From: Streptomyces sp. NWU339
GTDB lineage: Bacteria > Actinomycetota > Actinomycetes > Streptomycetales > Streptomycetaceae
Length of the DNA stretch: 64,000 nucleotides
Direction of reading: 5' to 3'
Assembly: GCF_003143855.1 (NCBI RefSeq)
Contig: NZ_QFRK01000005.1
Span: 199,892 to 263,891 of the forward strand
The first letter of the stretch is position 1. Each line of letters begins with the position of its first letter. Below, piece by piece: positions 52,368 through 60,674 of this stretch. Under the pieces are notes generated by a model. The model was not told the DNA's origin, made no database searches, and saw only the letters and a program-made list of their open reading frames with translations. The translations under genes were made by a program, and so were the position numbers.

Positions 52368-52715
52368 ATGGCCCGACACGACGCACCCAAGAAGCCGACC
52401 GTCCGGCGCGCCCTGGCCACGCTCGCGGCCGCGGGGGCGGTCCTGGGGGTGGGTGCGACGGCGGCGGCAGCGGCTGACTCCGGCTCCCCGCTGGACCTGA
52501 CCGGCGCAGCCGGGCACGCCGTCGGTCCGGTCGCCGGCCTCAAGCCCAACCCGCTCGCCGGAACCGGCGTCGACCCCCTCGACAACGGCGTCCGTACCCA
52601 GGTCGCCGACTTCGAGCCGGTGGACTCGCGCACGGTGACCGGCCCGGTCGCCCAAGCCCCTTCGGTCGACGGCGTCCCGGTGGTCGGCCGGGCGGCGGGG
52701 GCGCTCGGCGGCTGA
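52368..52715 (+). CDS. Small secreted protein
   Basis: A 115-residue protein with a signal peptide (VRRALATLAAAGAVLGVGATAAAAA) and a short Gly/Pro/Val-rich mature part (LDLTGAAGHAVGPVAGLKPNPLAG, DGVPVVGRAAGALGG). No family recognised; similar in style to 45783-46145. AGGTGG 8 nt upstream favours ATG 52368 over GTG 52356. Confidence 0.75.
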   Translation: MARHDAPKKPTVRRALATLAAAGAVLGVGATAAAAADSGSPLDLTGAAGHAVGPVAGLKPNPLAGTGVDPLDNGVRTQVADFEPVDSRTVTGPVAQAPSVDGVPVVGRAAGALGG

Positions 52716-52735
52716 CCCGGGGGCAGGGCGACGGC

Positions 52736-52776
52736 GGAGAGCCGCGCCCCCTCGGGTGGAGGGGGCGCGGCTCTCC
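52736..52776. terminator. Strong convergent terminator
   Basis: A perfect 16-bp stem (GGAGAGCCGCGCCCCC with its complement) with a 9-nt loop, between the secreted protein gene and the convergent deoC operon end. Confidence 0.85.
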
Positions 52777-52798
52777 GGGATGCGGAGGGGTGCCCGGG

Positions 52799-53752
52799 TC
52801 AGTAGGCGGAGCCCGAGGCGCCCAGGGAGCCCGTCGGGTGCCAGACCGTCTTGGTCTCCAGGAAGGCCGTCATGCGGTCCGTGCCCGGGGTCGCCGACCA
52901 GTCGTCCACAGGCTGTGGACGCAGGACGCGCTTGAGGTTGTCCGCCGCCGCGATCTCCAGTTCCTTCGCCAGCACCTCGTCGGCGCCGGCCAGGTCGATC
53001 GCGTTGACGTCCTGGTGCGCGGCCAGCGGCGCGGCGATCTCCGCCGTGCGGCCGGAGAGGACGTTGACGACACCGCCGGGCAGGTCGGAGGTGGCCAGGA
53101 CCTCGCCCAGGGAGAGGGCGGGCAGCGGGGACCGCTCGCTCGCGATCACGACCGCCGTGTTGCCGGTGGCGATCACCGGGGCGACCACCGAGACCAGTCC
53201 CAGGAAGGACGACTCCTGGGGCGCCAGGACGGCGACCACACCGGTCGGCTCGGGGGAGGACAGGTTGAAGTACGGGCCCGCGACCGGGTTTCCGCCGCCG
53301 ACCACCTGGGCGATCTTGTCGGTCCAGCCCGCGTACCAGACCCAGCGGTCGACCGCCGCGTCCACCTGCTCGGCCGCCCTGGACTTCGACAGTCCCTCGG
53401 CCTCGGCGACCTCACGGACGTACTGGTCCCTGCGGCCCTCCAGCATCTCCGCGACGCGGTAGAGGATCTGGCCCCGGTTGTACGCCGTCGCGCCCGACCA
53501 GGCGCCGAACGCCTTGCGGGCGGCGACCACCGCGTCCCGGGCGTCCTTGCGGGAGGCGAGCGGTGCGTTGGCCAGCCAGTTGCCCTTCGCGTCAGACACC
53601 TCGTACACCCGGCCGCTCTCGGAACGCGGGAACTTCCCGCCGACGTACAGCTTGTAGGTCTTGAAGACCGAGAGCCGCGGTTCGGTCCTCTCGACCTTTT
53701 GGGCCTTCTCGACTTTCTCGGCCTTCTCGATCTTCTCGGACTTATCGGACAT
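52799..53752 (-). CDS. Truncated aldehyde dehydrogenase homologue, probably non-catalytic
   Basis: A 317-residue ALDH-fold protein against the usual 470-500. After a charged EK-repeat start (SEKIEKAEKVEKAQKVERTEP) it follows the ALDH N-terminal half (KLYVGGKFPRSESGRVYEV, RGQILYRVAEML, GVVAVLAPQESSFLGL). From about residue 230 it stops matching. The catalytic Cys segment, the GGKGANIVF Glu region and the C-terminal oligomerisation part are absent. Its start overlaps the upstream ALDH stop by 11 nt, so it may be a dedicated partner subunit. Confidence 0.8.
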   Translation of the reverse strand: MSDKSEKIEKAEKVEKAQKVERTEPRLSVFKTYKLYVGGKFPRSESGRVYEVSDAKGNWLANAPLASRKDARDAVVAARKAFGAWSGATAYNRGQILYRVAEMLEGRRDQYVREVAEAEGLSKSRAAEQVDAAVDRWVWYAGWTDKIAQVVGGGNPVAGPYFNLSSPEPTGVVAVLAPQESSFLGLVSVVAPVIATGNTAVVIASERSPLPALSLGEVLATSDLPGGVVNVLSGRTAEIAAPLAAHQDVNAIDLAGADEVLAKELEIAAADNLKRVLRPQPVDDWSATPGTDRMTAFLETKTVWHPTGSLGASGSAY

Positions 53753-55181
53753 CGAGGTATGCCTCCAGGCCGTGGCGACCGCCCTCGCGGCCGAAGCCCG
53801 ACTCCTTGTAGCCGCCGAACGGCGAGGTGGGATCGAACTTGTTGAACGTGTTGGACCAGACGACACCCGCGCGGAGCTTGTTCGCCACCGCCAGGATGCG
53901 GGAACCCTTCTCCGTCCAGATGCCCGCCGACAGGCCGTACGGCGTGTTGTTGGCCTTGGCGACGGCCTCGTCCGGGGTGCGGAAGGTGAGCACCGACAGC
54001 ACCGGGCCGAAGATCTCGTCGCGGGCGACCGTGTGCGCCTGGGTGACGCCCGTGAACAGCGTCGGCGCGAACCAGTAGCCGTTCTCCGGGAGTTCGCAGG
54101 CCGCCGACCAGCGCTCGGCGCCCTCCGCCTCGCCCTGCTCGACGAGCGAGGTGATGCGTTCGAGTTGCTGCGCGGAGTTGATCGCGCCGATGTCGGTGTT
54201 CTTGTCCAGCGGGTCGCCCAGGCGCAGCGTGGACAGCCTGCGCTTGAGGGAGTCCAGCAGCTCGTCCTGGATCGACTCCTGGACCAGCAGGCGCGAGCCC
54301 GCGCAGCAGACCTGGCCCTGGTTGAAGAAGATGCCGTTCACGATGCCCTCGACCGCTTGGTCGACGGGGGCGTCGTCGAAGACGATGTTGGCGCCCTTGC
54401 CGCCCAGTTCGAGCGTGACCTTCTTGCGGGTTCCGGCGACCGTCCGCGCGATCTGCTTGCCGACCGCGGTGGAACCGGTGAAGGCCACCTTGTCCACGTC
54501 CGGGTGGGCCACCAGCGCGGCGCCCGCGTCGCCGTATCCGGGAAGGATGTTGACGACGCCCTTGGGCAGGCCCGCCTGACGGCAGATGTCCGCGAAGAAG
54601 AGCGCGGAGAGCGGGGTCGTCTCGGCGGGCTTCAGGACCACCGTGTTGCCGGTCGCCAGCGCCGGGGCGATCTTCCACGCCAGCATCATGAGCGGGAAGT
54701 TCCACGGGATGACCTGGCCGGCCACGCCCAGCGGCCTCGGGTTCGCCCCGTAGCCGGCGTGCTCGAGCTTGTCGGCCCAGCCCGCGTAGTAGAAGAAGTG
54801 CGCGGCGACCAGGGGGAGGTCGGCGTCCCGGGTCTCCCTGATCGGCTTGCCGTTGTCCAGCGTCTCCAGGACGGCCAGCTCGCGGCTGCGCTCCTGGATG
54901 ATCCGGGCGATGCGGAACAGGTACTTGGCGCGCTCGGCGCCGGGCAGCGCCGACCACTTCGCGAAGGCCTTCCGCGCGGCCCTCACCGCGCGGTCCACGT
55001 CCGCCTCACCGGCCTGGGCGACCTCGGAGAGGACCTCCTCGGTGGAGGGGGAGACGGTCTTGAAGACCTTGCCGTCGGCGGCCTCGGTGAACTCGCCGTC
55101 GATGAACAGGCCGTATGACGGGGCAATGTCGACGACCGAGCGGGACTCGGGCGCCGGTGCGTAGTCAAAAACAGGTGCCAT
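53742..55181 (-). CDS. Aldehyde dehydrogenase (deoC operon)
   Basis: A complete 479-residue NAD(P)-dependent aldehyde dehydrogenase. [23 protein letters not shown] is the cofactor/substrate region, [13 protein letters not shown] the nucleotide turn, [16 protein letters not shown] holds the catalytic Glu and [16 protein letters not shown] the catalytic Cys. It begins 5 nt after deoC. DeoC releases acetaldehyde from deoxyribose-5-phosphate, so oxidation of acetaldehyde to acetate is the likely job, inferred from the operon. Confidence 0.9.
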   Translation of the reverse strand: MAPVFDYAPAPESRSVVDIAPSYGLFIDGEFTEAADGKVFKTVSPSTEEVLSEVAQAGEADVDRAVRAARKAFAKWSALPGAERAKYLFRIARIIQERSRELAVLETLDNGKPIRETRDADLPLVAAHFFYYAGWADKLEHAGYGANPRPLGVAGQVIPWNFPLMMLAWKIAPALATGNTVVLKPAETTPLSALFFADICRQAGLPKGVVNILPGYGDAGAALVAHPDVDKVAFTGSTAVGKQIARTVAGTRKKVTLELGGKGANIVFDDAPVDQAVEGIVNGIFFNQGQVCCAGSRLLVQESIQDELLDSLKRRLSTLRLGDPLDKNTDIGAINSAQQLERITSLVEQGEAEGAERWSAACELPENGYWFAPTLFTGVTQAHTVARDEIFGPVLSVLTFRTPDEAVAKANNTPYGLSAGIWTEKGSRILAVANKLRAGVVWSNTFNKFDPTSPFGGYKESGFGREGGRHGLEAYLDVR

Positions 55182-55186
55182 GGTGA

Positions 55187-56140
55187 TCAGTCCACCGTCA
55201 CGTAGTCGGGGCCGGAGTAGCGGCCGGTGGCCAGCTTCTGGCGCTGCATCAGCAGGTCGTTCAGCAGGGAGGAGGCGCCGAAGCGGAACCAGTGGTTGTC
55301 CAGCCAGTCCTCGCCGACGGTCTCGTTGACCAGGACGAGGAACTTGATCGCGTCCTTGCTGGTACGGATGCCGCCGGCAGGCTTCACCCCGACCTGGACG
55401 CCGGTCTGCGCGCGGAAGTCGCGGACCGCCTCCAGCATCAGGAGGGTGTTCGCGGGCGTGGCGTTCACCGCCACCTTGCCGGTCGAGGTCTTGATGAAGT
55501 CCGCGCCGGCCAGCATGCCGAGCCAGCTCGCCCGGCGGATGTTGTCGTACGTCGACAGCTCGCCCGTCTCGAAGATGACCTTCAGCCGGGCACTCGCCCC
55601 GCAGGCCTCCTTCACGGCGGTGATCTCGTCGTACACCTTCAGGTAGTTCCCGGCGAGGAACGCGCCGCGGTCGATGACCATGTCGATCTCGTCCGCGCCG
55701 GCGGCGACGGCCTCCCGGACGTCGGCCAGCTTGACCGCGAGCGGGGCGCGGCCTGCCGGGAAGGCGGTCGCGACGGAGGCGACCTTGACCGCGGAGCCGG
55801 CGACGGCCTCCTTCGCCGTGGCCACCATGTCGGGGTAGACGCAGACCGCGGCCGTGGCGGGGGTCGTGCGGTCGGTCGGGTCGGGGCGGACCGCCTTCGC
55901 GCCGAGCGCCCGGACCTTGCCCGGGGTGTCCGCGCCTTCCAGCGTCGTCAGGTCGACCATCGAGATGGCGAGGTCGATGGCGTACGCCTTCGCGGTCGTC
56001 TTGATCGAGCGGGTGCCGAGCGAGGCGGCACGCGCCTCCAGGCCGACCGCGTCGACCCCGGGCAGCCCGTGCAGGAAGCGACGCAGTGTGCCGTCGGACG
56101 CGGTGACGTCGCTGAGAGCGTGTGGTGCAGTGGAGGACAT
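55187..56140 (-). CDS. deoC: Deoxyribose-phosphate aldolase
   Basis: A 317-residue class I aldolase cleaving 2-deoxyribose-5-phosphate to acetaldehyde and glyceraldehyde-3-phosphate. AVCVYPDMVATAKEAV, the Schiff-base Lys in ADFIKTSTGKVAVNAT and GVKPAGGIRTSKDAI are the key segments. The N-terminal 60 residues are longer than in E. coli. The first gene of deoC-ALDH-ALDH'. ATG 56140; a perfect palindromic operator lies 19 nt upstream, overlapping the promoter. Confidence 0.95.
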   Translation of the reverse strand: MSSTAPHALSDVTASDGTLRRFLHGLPGVDAVGLEARAASLGTRSIKTTAKAYAIDLAISMVDLTTLEGADTPGKVRALGAKAVRPDPTDRTTPATAAVCVYPDMVATAKEAVAGSAVKVASVATAFPAGRAPLAVKLADVREAVAAGADEIDMVIDRGAFLAGNYLKVYDEITAVKEACGASARLKVIFETGELSTYDNIRRASWLGMLAGADFIKTSTGKVAVNATPANTLLMLEAVRDFRAQTGVQVGVKPAGGIRTSKDAIKFLVLVNETVGEDWLDNHWFRFGASSLLNDLLMQRQKLATGRYSGPDYVTVD

Positions 56141-56159
56141 GGTCACCAGCCGAGCATAT

Positions 56160-56171
56160 CTACGCGCGTAG
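56160..56171. promoter_or_regulatory. Nucleoside-regulon palindrome, site 5 (deoC)
   Basis: A perfect CTACGCGCGTAG, 19 nt upstream of the deoC ATG. On the minus strand it runs straight into ATATGCT, a possible -10, so a bound repressor would block RNA polymerase. Confidence 0.8.
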
Positions 56172-56252
56172 CGGCTGTACAGCCCTCCTGCCCGTTTCCG
56201 ACCCGCCCACCACCCACCGGCGCGTGCGGACCCGTCGGGCAGAATCGGAGGC

Positions 56253-56978
56253 ATGAACACCCCAGCGCAGCAGCCGTCCGCCCCGGAGCCCGAGAGCGGG
56301 CACGGGCCCGAGGGCCCCGAGGCCGAGGACCGGGTGTACCGGTCGACCCCGGGCATCGCCGGTGGCGTGCTGCTGCTGGCGATCGTCGGCTGGCTCTGCG
56401 TCGACGCCGTGGTCACCGGTGAGGGCCGGGCCCCGTGGCTGGCGCTCGCCACGCTGCTGGCGACCGCGCCCCCGGTGGTCGCCTACACCCTGCTGCCCGC
56501 CGTGTACGCCGGCGACGACCGGCTGCGCGTCCGCAATCCCTTCCGCACGATCGTGCTGCCCTGGGGCCGGGTCGCCGCACTGCGCGCCGGTTACACCAAC
56601 GAGGTCGTCTCCGACGCCGGCACCAAGTACCAGCTGTGGGCCCTGCCCGTGTCCCTGCGGGCCCGCAAGCGGGCCGCGCGGCGGGAGATGCGGGCCGCGG
56701 GCGAGCGGGCGCAGGGCGTCGACGTCCGCACCGCGGGGCAGGCCCCGAGGGCGGGCGGCGCGTCCCGGCGCGGGGGTGCCGCGCCCGTGCCGGGCGGACC
56801 GGAAGGGCCGGAGCGGGCGCCGAGCGACCGCGCGATGGACGAACTGCGCGAGCTGCACGAGGACCGGCAGACCGCGGGGAGCGCGCAGGGCGAGGTGAGC
56901 GTGCGCTGGTCCTACGAGGTCCTGGCCCCGACGCTCGCCGGGGTGATCCTGCTGACGGTCCTGCTGGCCGTCGCCTGA
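56253..56978 (+). CDS. PH-like domain membrane protein
   Basis: A 241-residue protein. TM1 and TM2 (GGVLLLAIVGWLCVDAVV, LALATLLATAPPVVAYTLLP) precede a bacterial PH-like domain (DDRLRVRNPFRTIVLPWGRVAALRAGY). A long charged Arg/Gly-rich cytoplasmic region and a C-terminal TM (TLAGVILLTVLLAVA) follow. The role is unknown. GGAGG-like sequence directly before ATG 56253. Confidence 0.8.
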   Translation: MNTPAQQPSAPEPESGHGPEGPEAEDRVYRSTPGIAGGVLLLAIVGWLCVDAVVTGEGRAPWLALATLLATAPPVVAYTLLPAVYAGDDRLRVRNPFRTIVLPWGRVAALRAGYTNEVVSDAGTKYQLWALPVSLRARKRAARREMRAAGERAQGVDVRTAGQAPRAGGASRRGGAAPVPGGPEGPERAPSDRAMDELRELHEDRQTAGSAQGEVSVRWSYEVLAPTLAGVILLTVLLAVA

Positions 56979-56993
56979 GTCCGGGAGCAACGA

Positions 56994-57048
56994 CCGGAGG
57001 GGTCCGCGGTCCGCGGCCCGCAGAACCGCTGCCCGCGGACCCCTCCGG
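56994..57048. terminator. Convergent terminator
   Basis: CCGGAGGGGTCCGCGG pairs perfectly with its complement at 57033-57048 across a 23-nt loop, between the PH-like gene and the phosphomutase gene. Confidence 0.85.
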
Positions 57049-57059
57049 TTCTCGACCGC

Positions 57060-58754
57060 TCAGATACCGGCCGCCGTCTTCAGGTCCTGCTTGATCGCGG
57101 TCAGCAGGGCGGCCGCCCTGGCGCGGGCCGCGGGCAGGTCGGCCCGGGCGGTGACCGGGACGACGACCTCCAGGTAGCACTTCAGCTTCGGCTCCGTACC
57201 GCTCGGGCGGACGACGACGCGGGCACCCTGGAGGGTGTAGCGCAGGCCGTCGGTGGGCGGGAGGGTGTCCGTGCCGCGGGTCAGGTCCTCGGCCCGGGTG
57301 ATGCGCAGGCCGGCCAGTGCGGTCGGGGGGTTCTCGCGCAGGCGGCGCATGGCGTCCGCGATGAGCGACAGGTCCTCGACGCGGGCCGACAGCTGGTCGG
57401 TCGCGTGCAGGCCGTGGGCCACGGCGAGGTCGTCGAGGAGGTCCAGGAGGGTACGGCCCTCCGCCTTCAGCTCGGAGGCCAGCTCGGCGAGGAGCAGCGC
57501 GGCCGTGATGCCGTCCTTGTCGCGCACGCCCTCCGGGTCGACGCAGTAGCCCAGCGCCTCCTCGTAGCCGTAGCGCAGGCCCTCGACCCGGGCGATCCAC
57601 TTGAAGCCGGTCAGGGTCTCCTCGTGCGGCAGCCCCGCCTGCTCGGCGATACGGGCGAGGAGGGTCGAGGACACGATCGACTCGGCGAACGTGCCGCTCG
57701 CGCCGCGCCGGACCAGGTGGGCGGCGAGCAGGGCGCCGACCTCGTCACCGCGCAGCATGCGCCAGCCCCCGTCGCCGGTGCCCTCCCCGCCGGCGTCCTT
57801 GACGGCCGCGGCGCAGCGGTCGGCGTCCGGGTCGTTGGCGATGACCAGGTCGGGCTCGGCCTCGCGGGCCTTCGCGAAGGCCAGGTCCATCGCGCCGGGC
57901 TCCTCCGGATTGGGGAACGCGACGGTGGGGAAGTCCGGGTCGGGCTCGGCCTGCTCGGCGACCAGGACCGGCTCCGGGAAGCCGGCCCGGGCGAACGCGG
58001 CGAGCAGGACGTCCTTGCCGACGCCGTGCATCGCGGTGTAGACCGTGCGGGCACCGCGGGGGGAGTCCTCGGCCAGGACCGCGTCCGTGCGGGCGAGGTA
58101 GGCGTCCAGGACGGAGTCGTCGAGGGTCTGCCAGCCGGTGGTGGGGCGGGGCACGTCGTTCAGGGACCGGACGGCCGCGATCTCGGCGGCGATCTCCGCG
58201 TCGGCCGGGGGGACGATCTGGGACCCGTCGCCGAGGTACACCTTGTAGCCGTTGTCGCGGGGCGGGTTGTGGCTGGCGGTGACCTCGACCCCGGCGACCG
58301 CGCCGAGGTGCCGGATGGCGAAGGCGAGCACCGGGGTGGGCAGGGGGCGGGGGAGGACGGCCGCCCGGAGACCGGCGCCGGTCATCACGGCGGCGGTGTC
58401 GCGGGCGAAGTCCGCCGACTTGTGCCGGGCGTCGTAGCCGATCACGACGAGGCCGGCTGTGTCGTCCCCGTGGGGGGTCCCCTGCTTCCTGAGGTACGCG
58501 GCGAGGCCGGCGGCGGCGCGGATGACGACGGCGCGGTTCATGCGCATCGGGCCGGCGCCCAGTTCGCCGCGGAGACCGGCGGTGCCGAACTGGAGGGTGC
58601 CGCTGAAGCGGGCGGCGAGTTCGGCGCCGGCGCCGGCGCCGTCCATGGTCTCCCTCTCGAGCTTGTCGAGAAGGCCCGCGAGTTCCGCACGGGTCTCGGG
58701 GTCGGGGTCCTCGGCGAGCCAGGTGCGGGCCCGAGCGGTCAGGTCGTCGTGCAC
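57060..58754 (-). CDS. Alpha-D-phosphohexomutase family enzyme, likely phosphopentomutase (PGM2 type)
   Basis: A 564-residue mutase. FGTAGLRGELGAGPMRMNRAV marks the PGM2/phosphopentomutase subgroup, EVTASHNPPRDNGYKVYLGDG holds the catalytic Ser, LVIANDPDADRCAAAV the metal-binding DxDxD and GFKWIARVEGLRYGYEEALG the sugar loop. Often annotated phosphomannomutase. Next to purine nucleoside phosphorylase and deoC, interconverting (deoxy)ribose-1- and -5-phosphate is the missing pathway step and is the favoured role. The start is GTG. Glucose-1,6-bisphosphate synthase activity is another possibility. Confidence 0.88.
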   Translation of the reverse strand: MHDDLTARARTWLAEDPDPETRAELAGLLDKLERETMDGAGAGAELAARFSGTLQFGTAGLRGELGAGPMRMNRAVVIRAAAGLAAYLRKQGTPHGDDTAGLVVIGYDARHKSADFARDTAAVMTGAGLRAAVLPRPLPTPVLAFAIRHLGAVAGVEVTASHNPPRDNGYKVYLGDGSQIVPPADAEIAAEIAAVRSLNDVPRPTTGWQTLDDSVLDAYLARTDAVLAEDSPRGARTVYTAMHGVGKDVLLAAFARAGFPEPVLVAEQAEPDPDFPTVAFPNPEEPGAMDLAFAKAREAEPDLVIANDPDADRCAAAVKDAGGEGTGDGGWRMLRGDEVGALLAAHLVRRGASGTFAESIVSSTLLARIAEQAGLPHEETLTGFKWIARVEGLRYGYEEALGYCVDPEGVRDKDGITAALLLAELASELKAEGRTLLDLLDDLAVAHGLHATDQLSARVEDLSLIADAMRRLRENPPTALAGLRITRAEDLTRGTDTLPPTDGLRYTLQGARVVVRPSGTEPKLKCYLEVVVPVTARADLPAARARAAALLTAIKQDLKTAAGI

Positions 58755-58826
58755 GTGTCGGTCAGCCTCTCGAGTGGTCGGTTGAGTCGTCCCGCCCCTG
58801 CCCCCGCCGCCGGGGGCCGCGGGCGG

Positions 58827-59651
58827 CTACAGGCGGCCCAGTACCCGGGTCAGGAGGGTGCCCATGCGGGAGGCGGAGTCCCGACCCGCCTGGAGGACCT
58901 CCTCGTGGTTGAGCGGTTCACCGGTCATACCGGCGGCGAGGTTGGTGACCAGGGAGATGCCGAGCACCTCCGCGCCCGCCTCCCGCGCGGCGATGGCCTC
59001 GAGCACCGTCGACATGCCCACCAGGTCCGCCCCGATCACCCGTGCCATGCGGATCTCCGCCGGGGTCTCGTAGTGCGGGCCGGGGAACTGGGCGTAGACG
59101 CCCTCCTCCAGGGTGGCGTCGATCTCCTTGCAGAGGGCGCGCAGCCGGGGGGAGTAGAGGTCGGTGAGGTCGACGAAGTTGGCGCCGACGATGGGGGAGG
59201 TGGCCGTGAGGTTGATGTGGTCGCTGATCAGGACCGGCTGGCCGGGGCGCATGCCCTCGCGCAGGCCACCGCAGCCGTTGGTCAGGACGATCGTCTTGGC
59301 GCCGGCGGCGACGGCGGTGCGCACGCCATGGGCGACGGAGGCCACGCCGCGGCCCTCGTAGTAGTGGGTGCGGCCCAGGAAGACCAGGACCCTCTTGGCG
59401 CCGAGGCGGTACGAGCGGATCTTGCCTCCGTGCCCCTCGACCGCCGGCGGCGGGAAGCCGGGCAGCTCGGTGACCTGGAACTCGGCGTCGGGTGAGCCGA
59501 GGGCGTCCACGGCCGGTGCCCAGCCGGAGCCCATCACGAGGGCGACGTCGTGGGTCTCGGCGCCCGTGAGCTCGCGCAGGCGCGCGGCTGCGGCGTCGGC
59601 TGCGGCGTGGGGGTCGCCCTGGATGTCGTCCGGAAGAAGAGAAGCGTTCAC
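58827..59651 (-). CDS. Purine nucleoside phosphorylase (PNP/MTAP family)
   Basis: A 274-residue trimeric-type phosphorylase cleaving (deoxy)inosine and guanosine to base and sugar-1-phosphate. [17 protein letters not shown] is the phosphate loop (Gly-Ser), GRTHYYEGR follows, [14 protein letters not shown] and [19 protein letters not shown] are the signature, [12 protein letters not shown] the base site and [24 protein letters not shown] the C-terminal helix. GTG 59651 follows TACCCT by 7 nt, so the mRNA may be leaderless. The operator lies 25 nt upstream. Confidence 0.94.
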   Translation of the reverse strand: MNASLLPDDIQGDPHAAADAAAARLRELTGAETHDVALVMGSGWAPAVDALGSPDAEFQVTELPGFPPPAVEGHGGKIRSYRLGAKRVLVFLGRTHYYEGRGVASVAHGVRTAVAAGAKTIVLTNGCGGLREGMRPGQPVLISDHINLTATSPIVGANFVDLTDLYSPRLRALCKEIDATLEEGVYAQFPGPHYETPAEIRMARVIGADLVGMSTVLEAIAAREAGAEVLGISLVTNLAAGMTGEPLNHEEVLQAGRDSASRMGTLLTRVLGRL

Positions 59652-59658
59652 GCGGATG

Positions 59659-59695
59659 AGGGTAGCCGGTCTTCGCCTACGCGCGTAGATGTCAA
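59659..59695 (-). promoter_or_regulatory. Promoter region of purine nucleoside phosphorylase gene
   Basis: On the minus strand TTGACA (59690-59695) precedes the operator, and TACCCT (59659-59664) lies 7 nt before GTG 59651. The two hexamers are 25 nt apart, too far to be one standard pair, so one of them may be coincidental. Confidence 0.35.
59677..59688. promoter_or_regulatory. Nucleoside-regulon palindrome, site 6 (purine nucleoside phosphorylase)
   Basis: A perfect CTACGCGCGTAG, 25 nt upstream of the GTG, between TTGACA and TACCCT. Confidence 0.8.
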
Positions 59696-59752
59696 AGCTC
59701 ACGGGCCCGCGATCGTTGTCTTGTCGTTTCCGGGAATGCCTTGCCGGCTCGG

Positions 59753-60045
59753 GCCTGTCCGGCGGGTCAGGTCGCAGGGAATCGGCGCCTTGTCGGCGCG
59801 GGTGAGCGGGGGCGATGGGGCCCCTCCCGCTCGAGCGAAGTCGAGAGTGGGGAGCAGCCGAGAGTGGGGGAGCGTGCAGCCGTGAGGCGGAGGAGGGCGT
59901 CGACGCGATGGGGGTCCTCCCTGCTCGAGCTCGTCGAGAGCTCGGGGGGGCAACCGAGGACAACGCCGCTGGGGGTTCCCTGCTCGAAGAGCTTCGGGGA
60001 GGGCGTGTCGGCCCCCGCGTCCGCGGCATGATCCGCCGGACAGGC
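59753..60045. repeat. 293-bp inverted-repeat element B (MITE-like)
   Basis: It begins GCCTGTCCGGCGGGTCA and ends with TGATCCGCCGGACAGGC, an inverted repeat with one mismatch. It matches the reverse complement of element A over about 65 nt on the left and 65 nt on the right. An extra 150-nt middle carries several CTCGAGCGAAGTCGAGAG-like palindromes. Confidence 0.8.
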
Positions 60046-60084
60046 CCCAGGGCCAGGTCTCGACGTCCCGGCTCGGGCGCGGGT

Positions 60085-60576
60085 TCAGCAGGGGCGTTTG
60101 CGCAGTTCCATCACGTAGTCGTGGGGGGCGCCCGCGGATTCCGCCGCGTCGGCGACCTCGCCGAGGTAGCGGGCCGAGGGGAGGCCGCCCTCGTAGGCGT
60201 TCAGGACGTAGGTCCAGGCGGGTTCCTCGCCGTCCAGGGTGTGGACGCGGACGCGGATGCGCCGGTAGATGTCCAGACCCGTGCCCTCCCAGTGGTCCAG
60301 GGACTCCTCGTCCATGGGGGCGATGTCGTACAGCGCGACGAAGACCTGGGCGAAGTGGTCCTCGACGATCGTCGCGAGCGCGCCGCCTCCCGCGACCGGG
60401 TCGGTGGGCTCGGCCGGGTCGGTGGACCCGCTCGGCCAGTGCACGCCCAGGTTCTCGCCCCCGAAGGTCAGCCGCCACCCGTTCAGCCAGCCGGTGGCGC
60501 GCAGCGGCGAATGCGGGGCGCGGCGGGACATCAGCCGCGCGTCGAGGTTGCCGGCGTACGCGGCGTAGAGCGACAT
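60085..60576 (-). CDS. Gamma-glutamylcyclotransferase-like protein
   Basis: A 163-residue GGCT/AIG2-like fold protein. [18 protein letters not shown] matches the substrate-binding Y-x-x-Y-G-x-N-x pattern (here AYAGNLD), and [13 protein letters not shown] and [20 protein letters not shown] carry the fold and the catalytic Glu region. Possibly acts on gamma-glutamyl compounds; the true substrate is unknown. ATG 60576. Confidence 0.82.
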   Translation of the reverse strand: MSLYAAYAGNLDARLMSRRAPHSPLRATGWLNGWRLTFGGENLGVHWPSGSTDPAEPTDPVAGGGALATIVEDHFAQVFVALYDIAPMDEESLDHWEGTGLDIYRRIRVRVHTLDGEEPAWTYVLNAYEGGLPSARYLGEVADAAESAGAPHDYVMELRKRPC

Positions 60577-60674
60577 ATGGGAGAGCGTACGGCAGCCGCA
60601 CCGCGGGCCATTCCGGTAACAGGGGGGCCACGGGGGTGGCCCCCGGACGGTCGCACGGTGAAGTGTGCGGGACA

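Larger units (their letters stand above)
59652..60084. other. 433-nt gap with promoter, operator and repeat element B
   Basis: It holds the phosphorylase promoter and operator (59659-59695) and the 293-bp element B (59753-60045). No gene was found. Confidence 0.7.
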
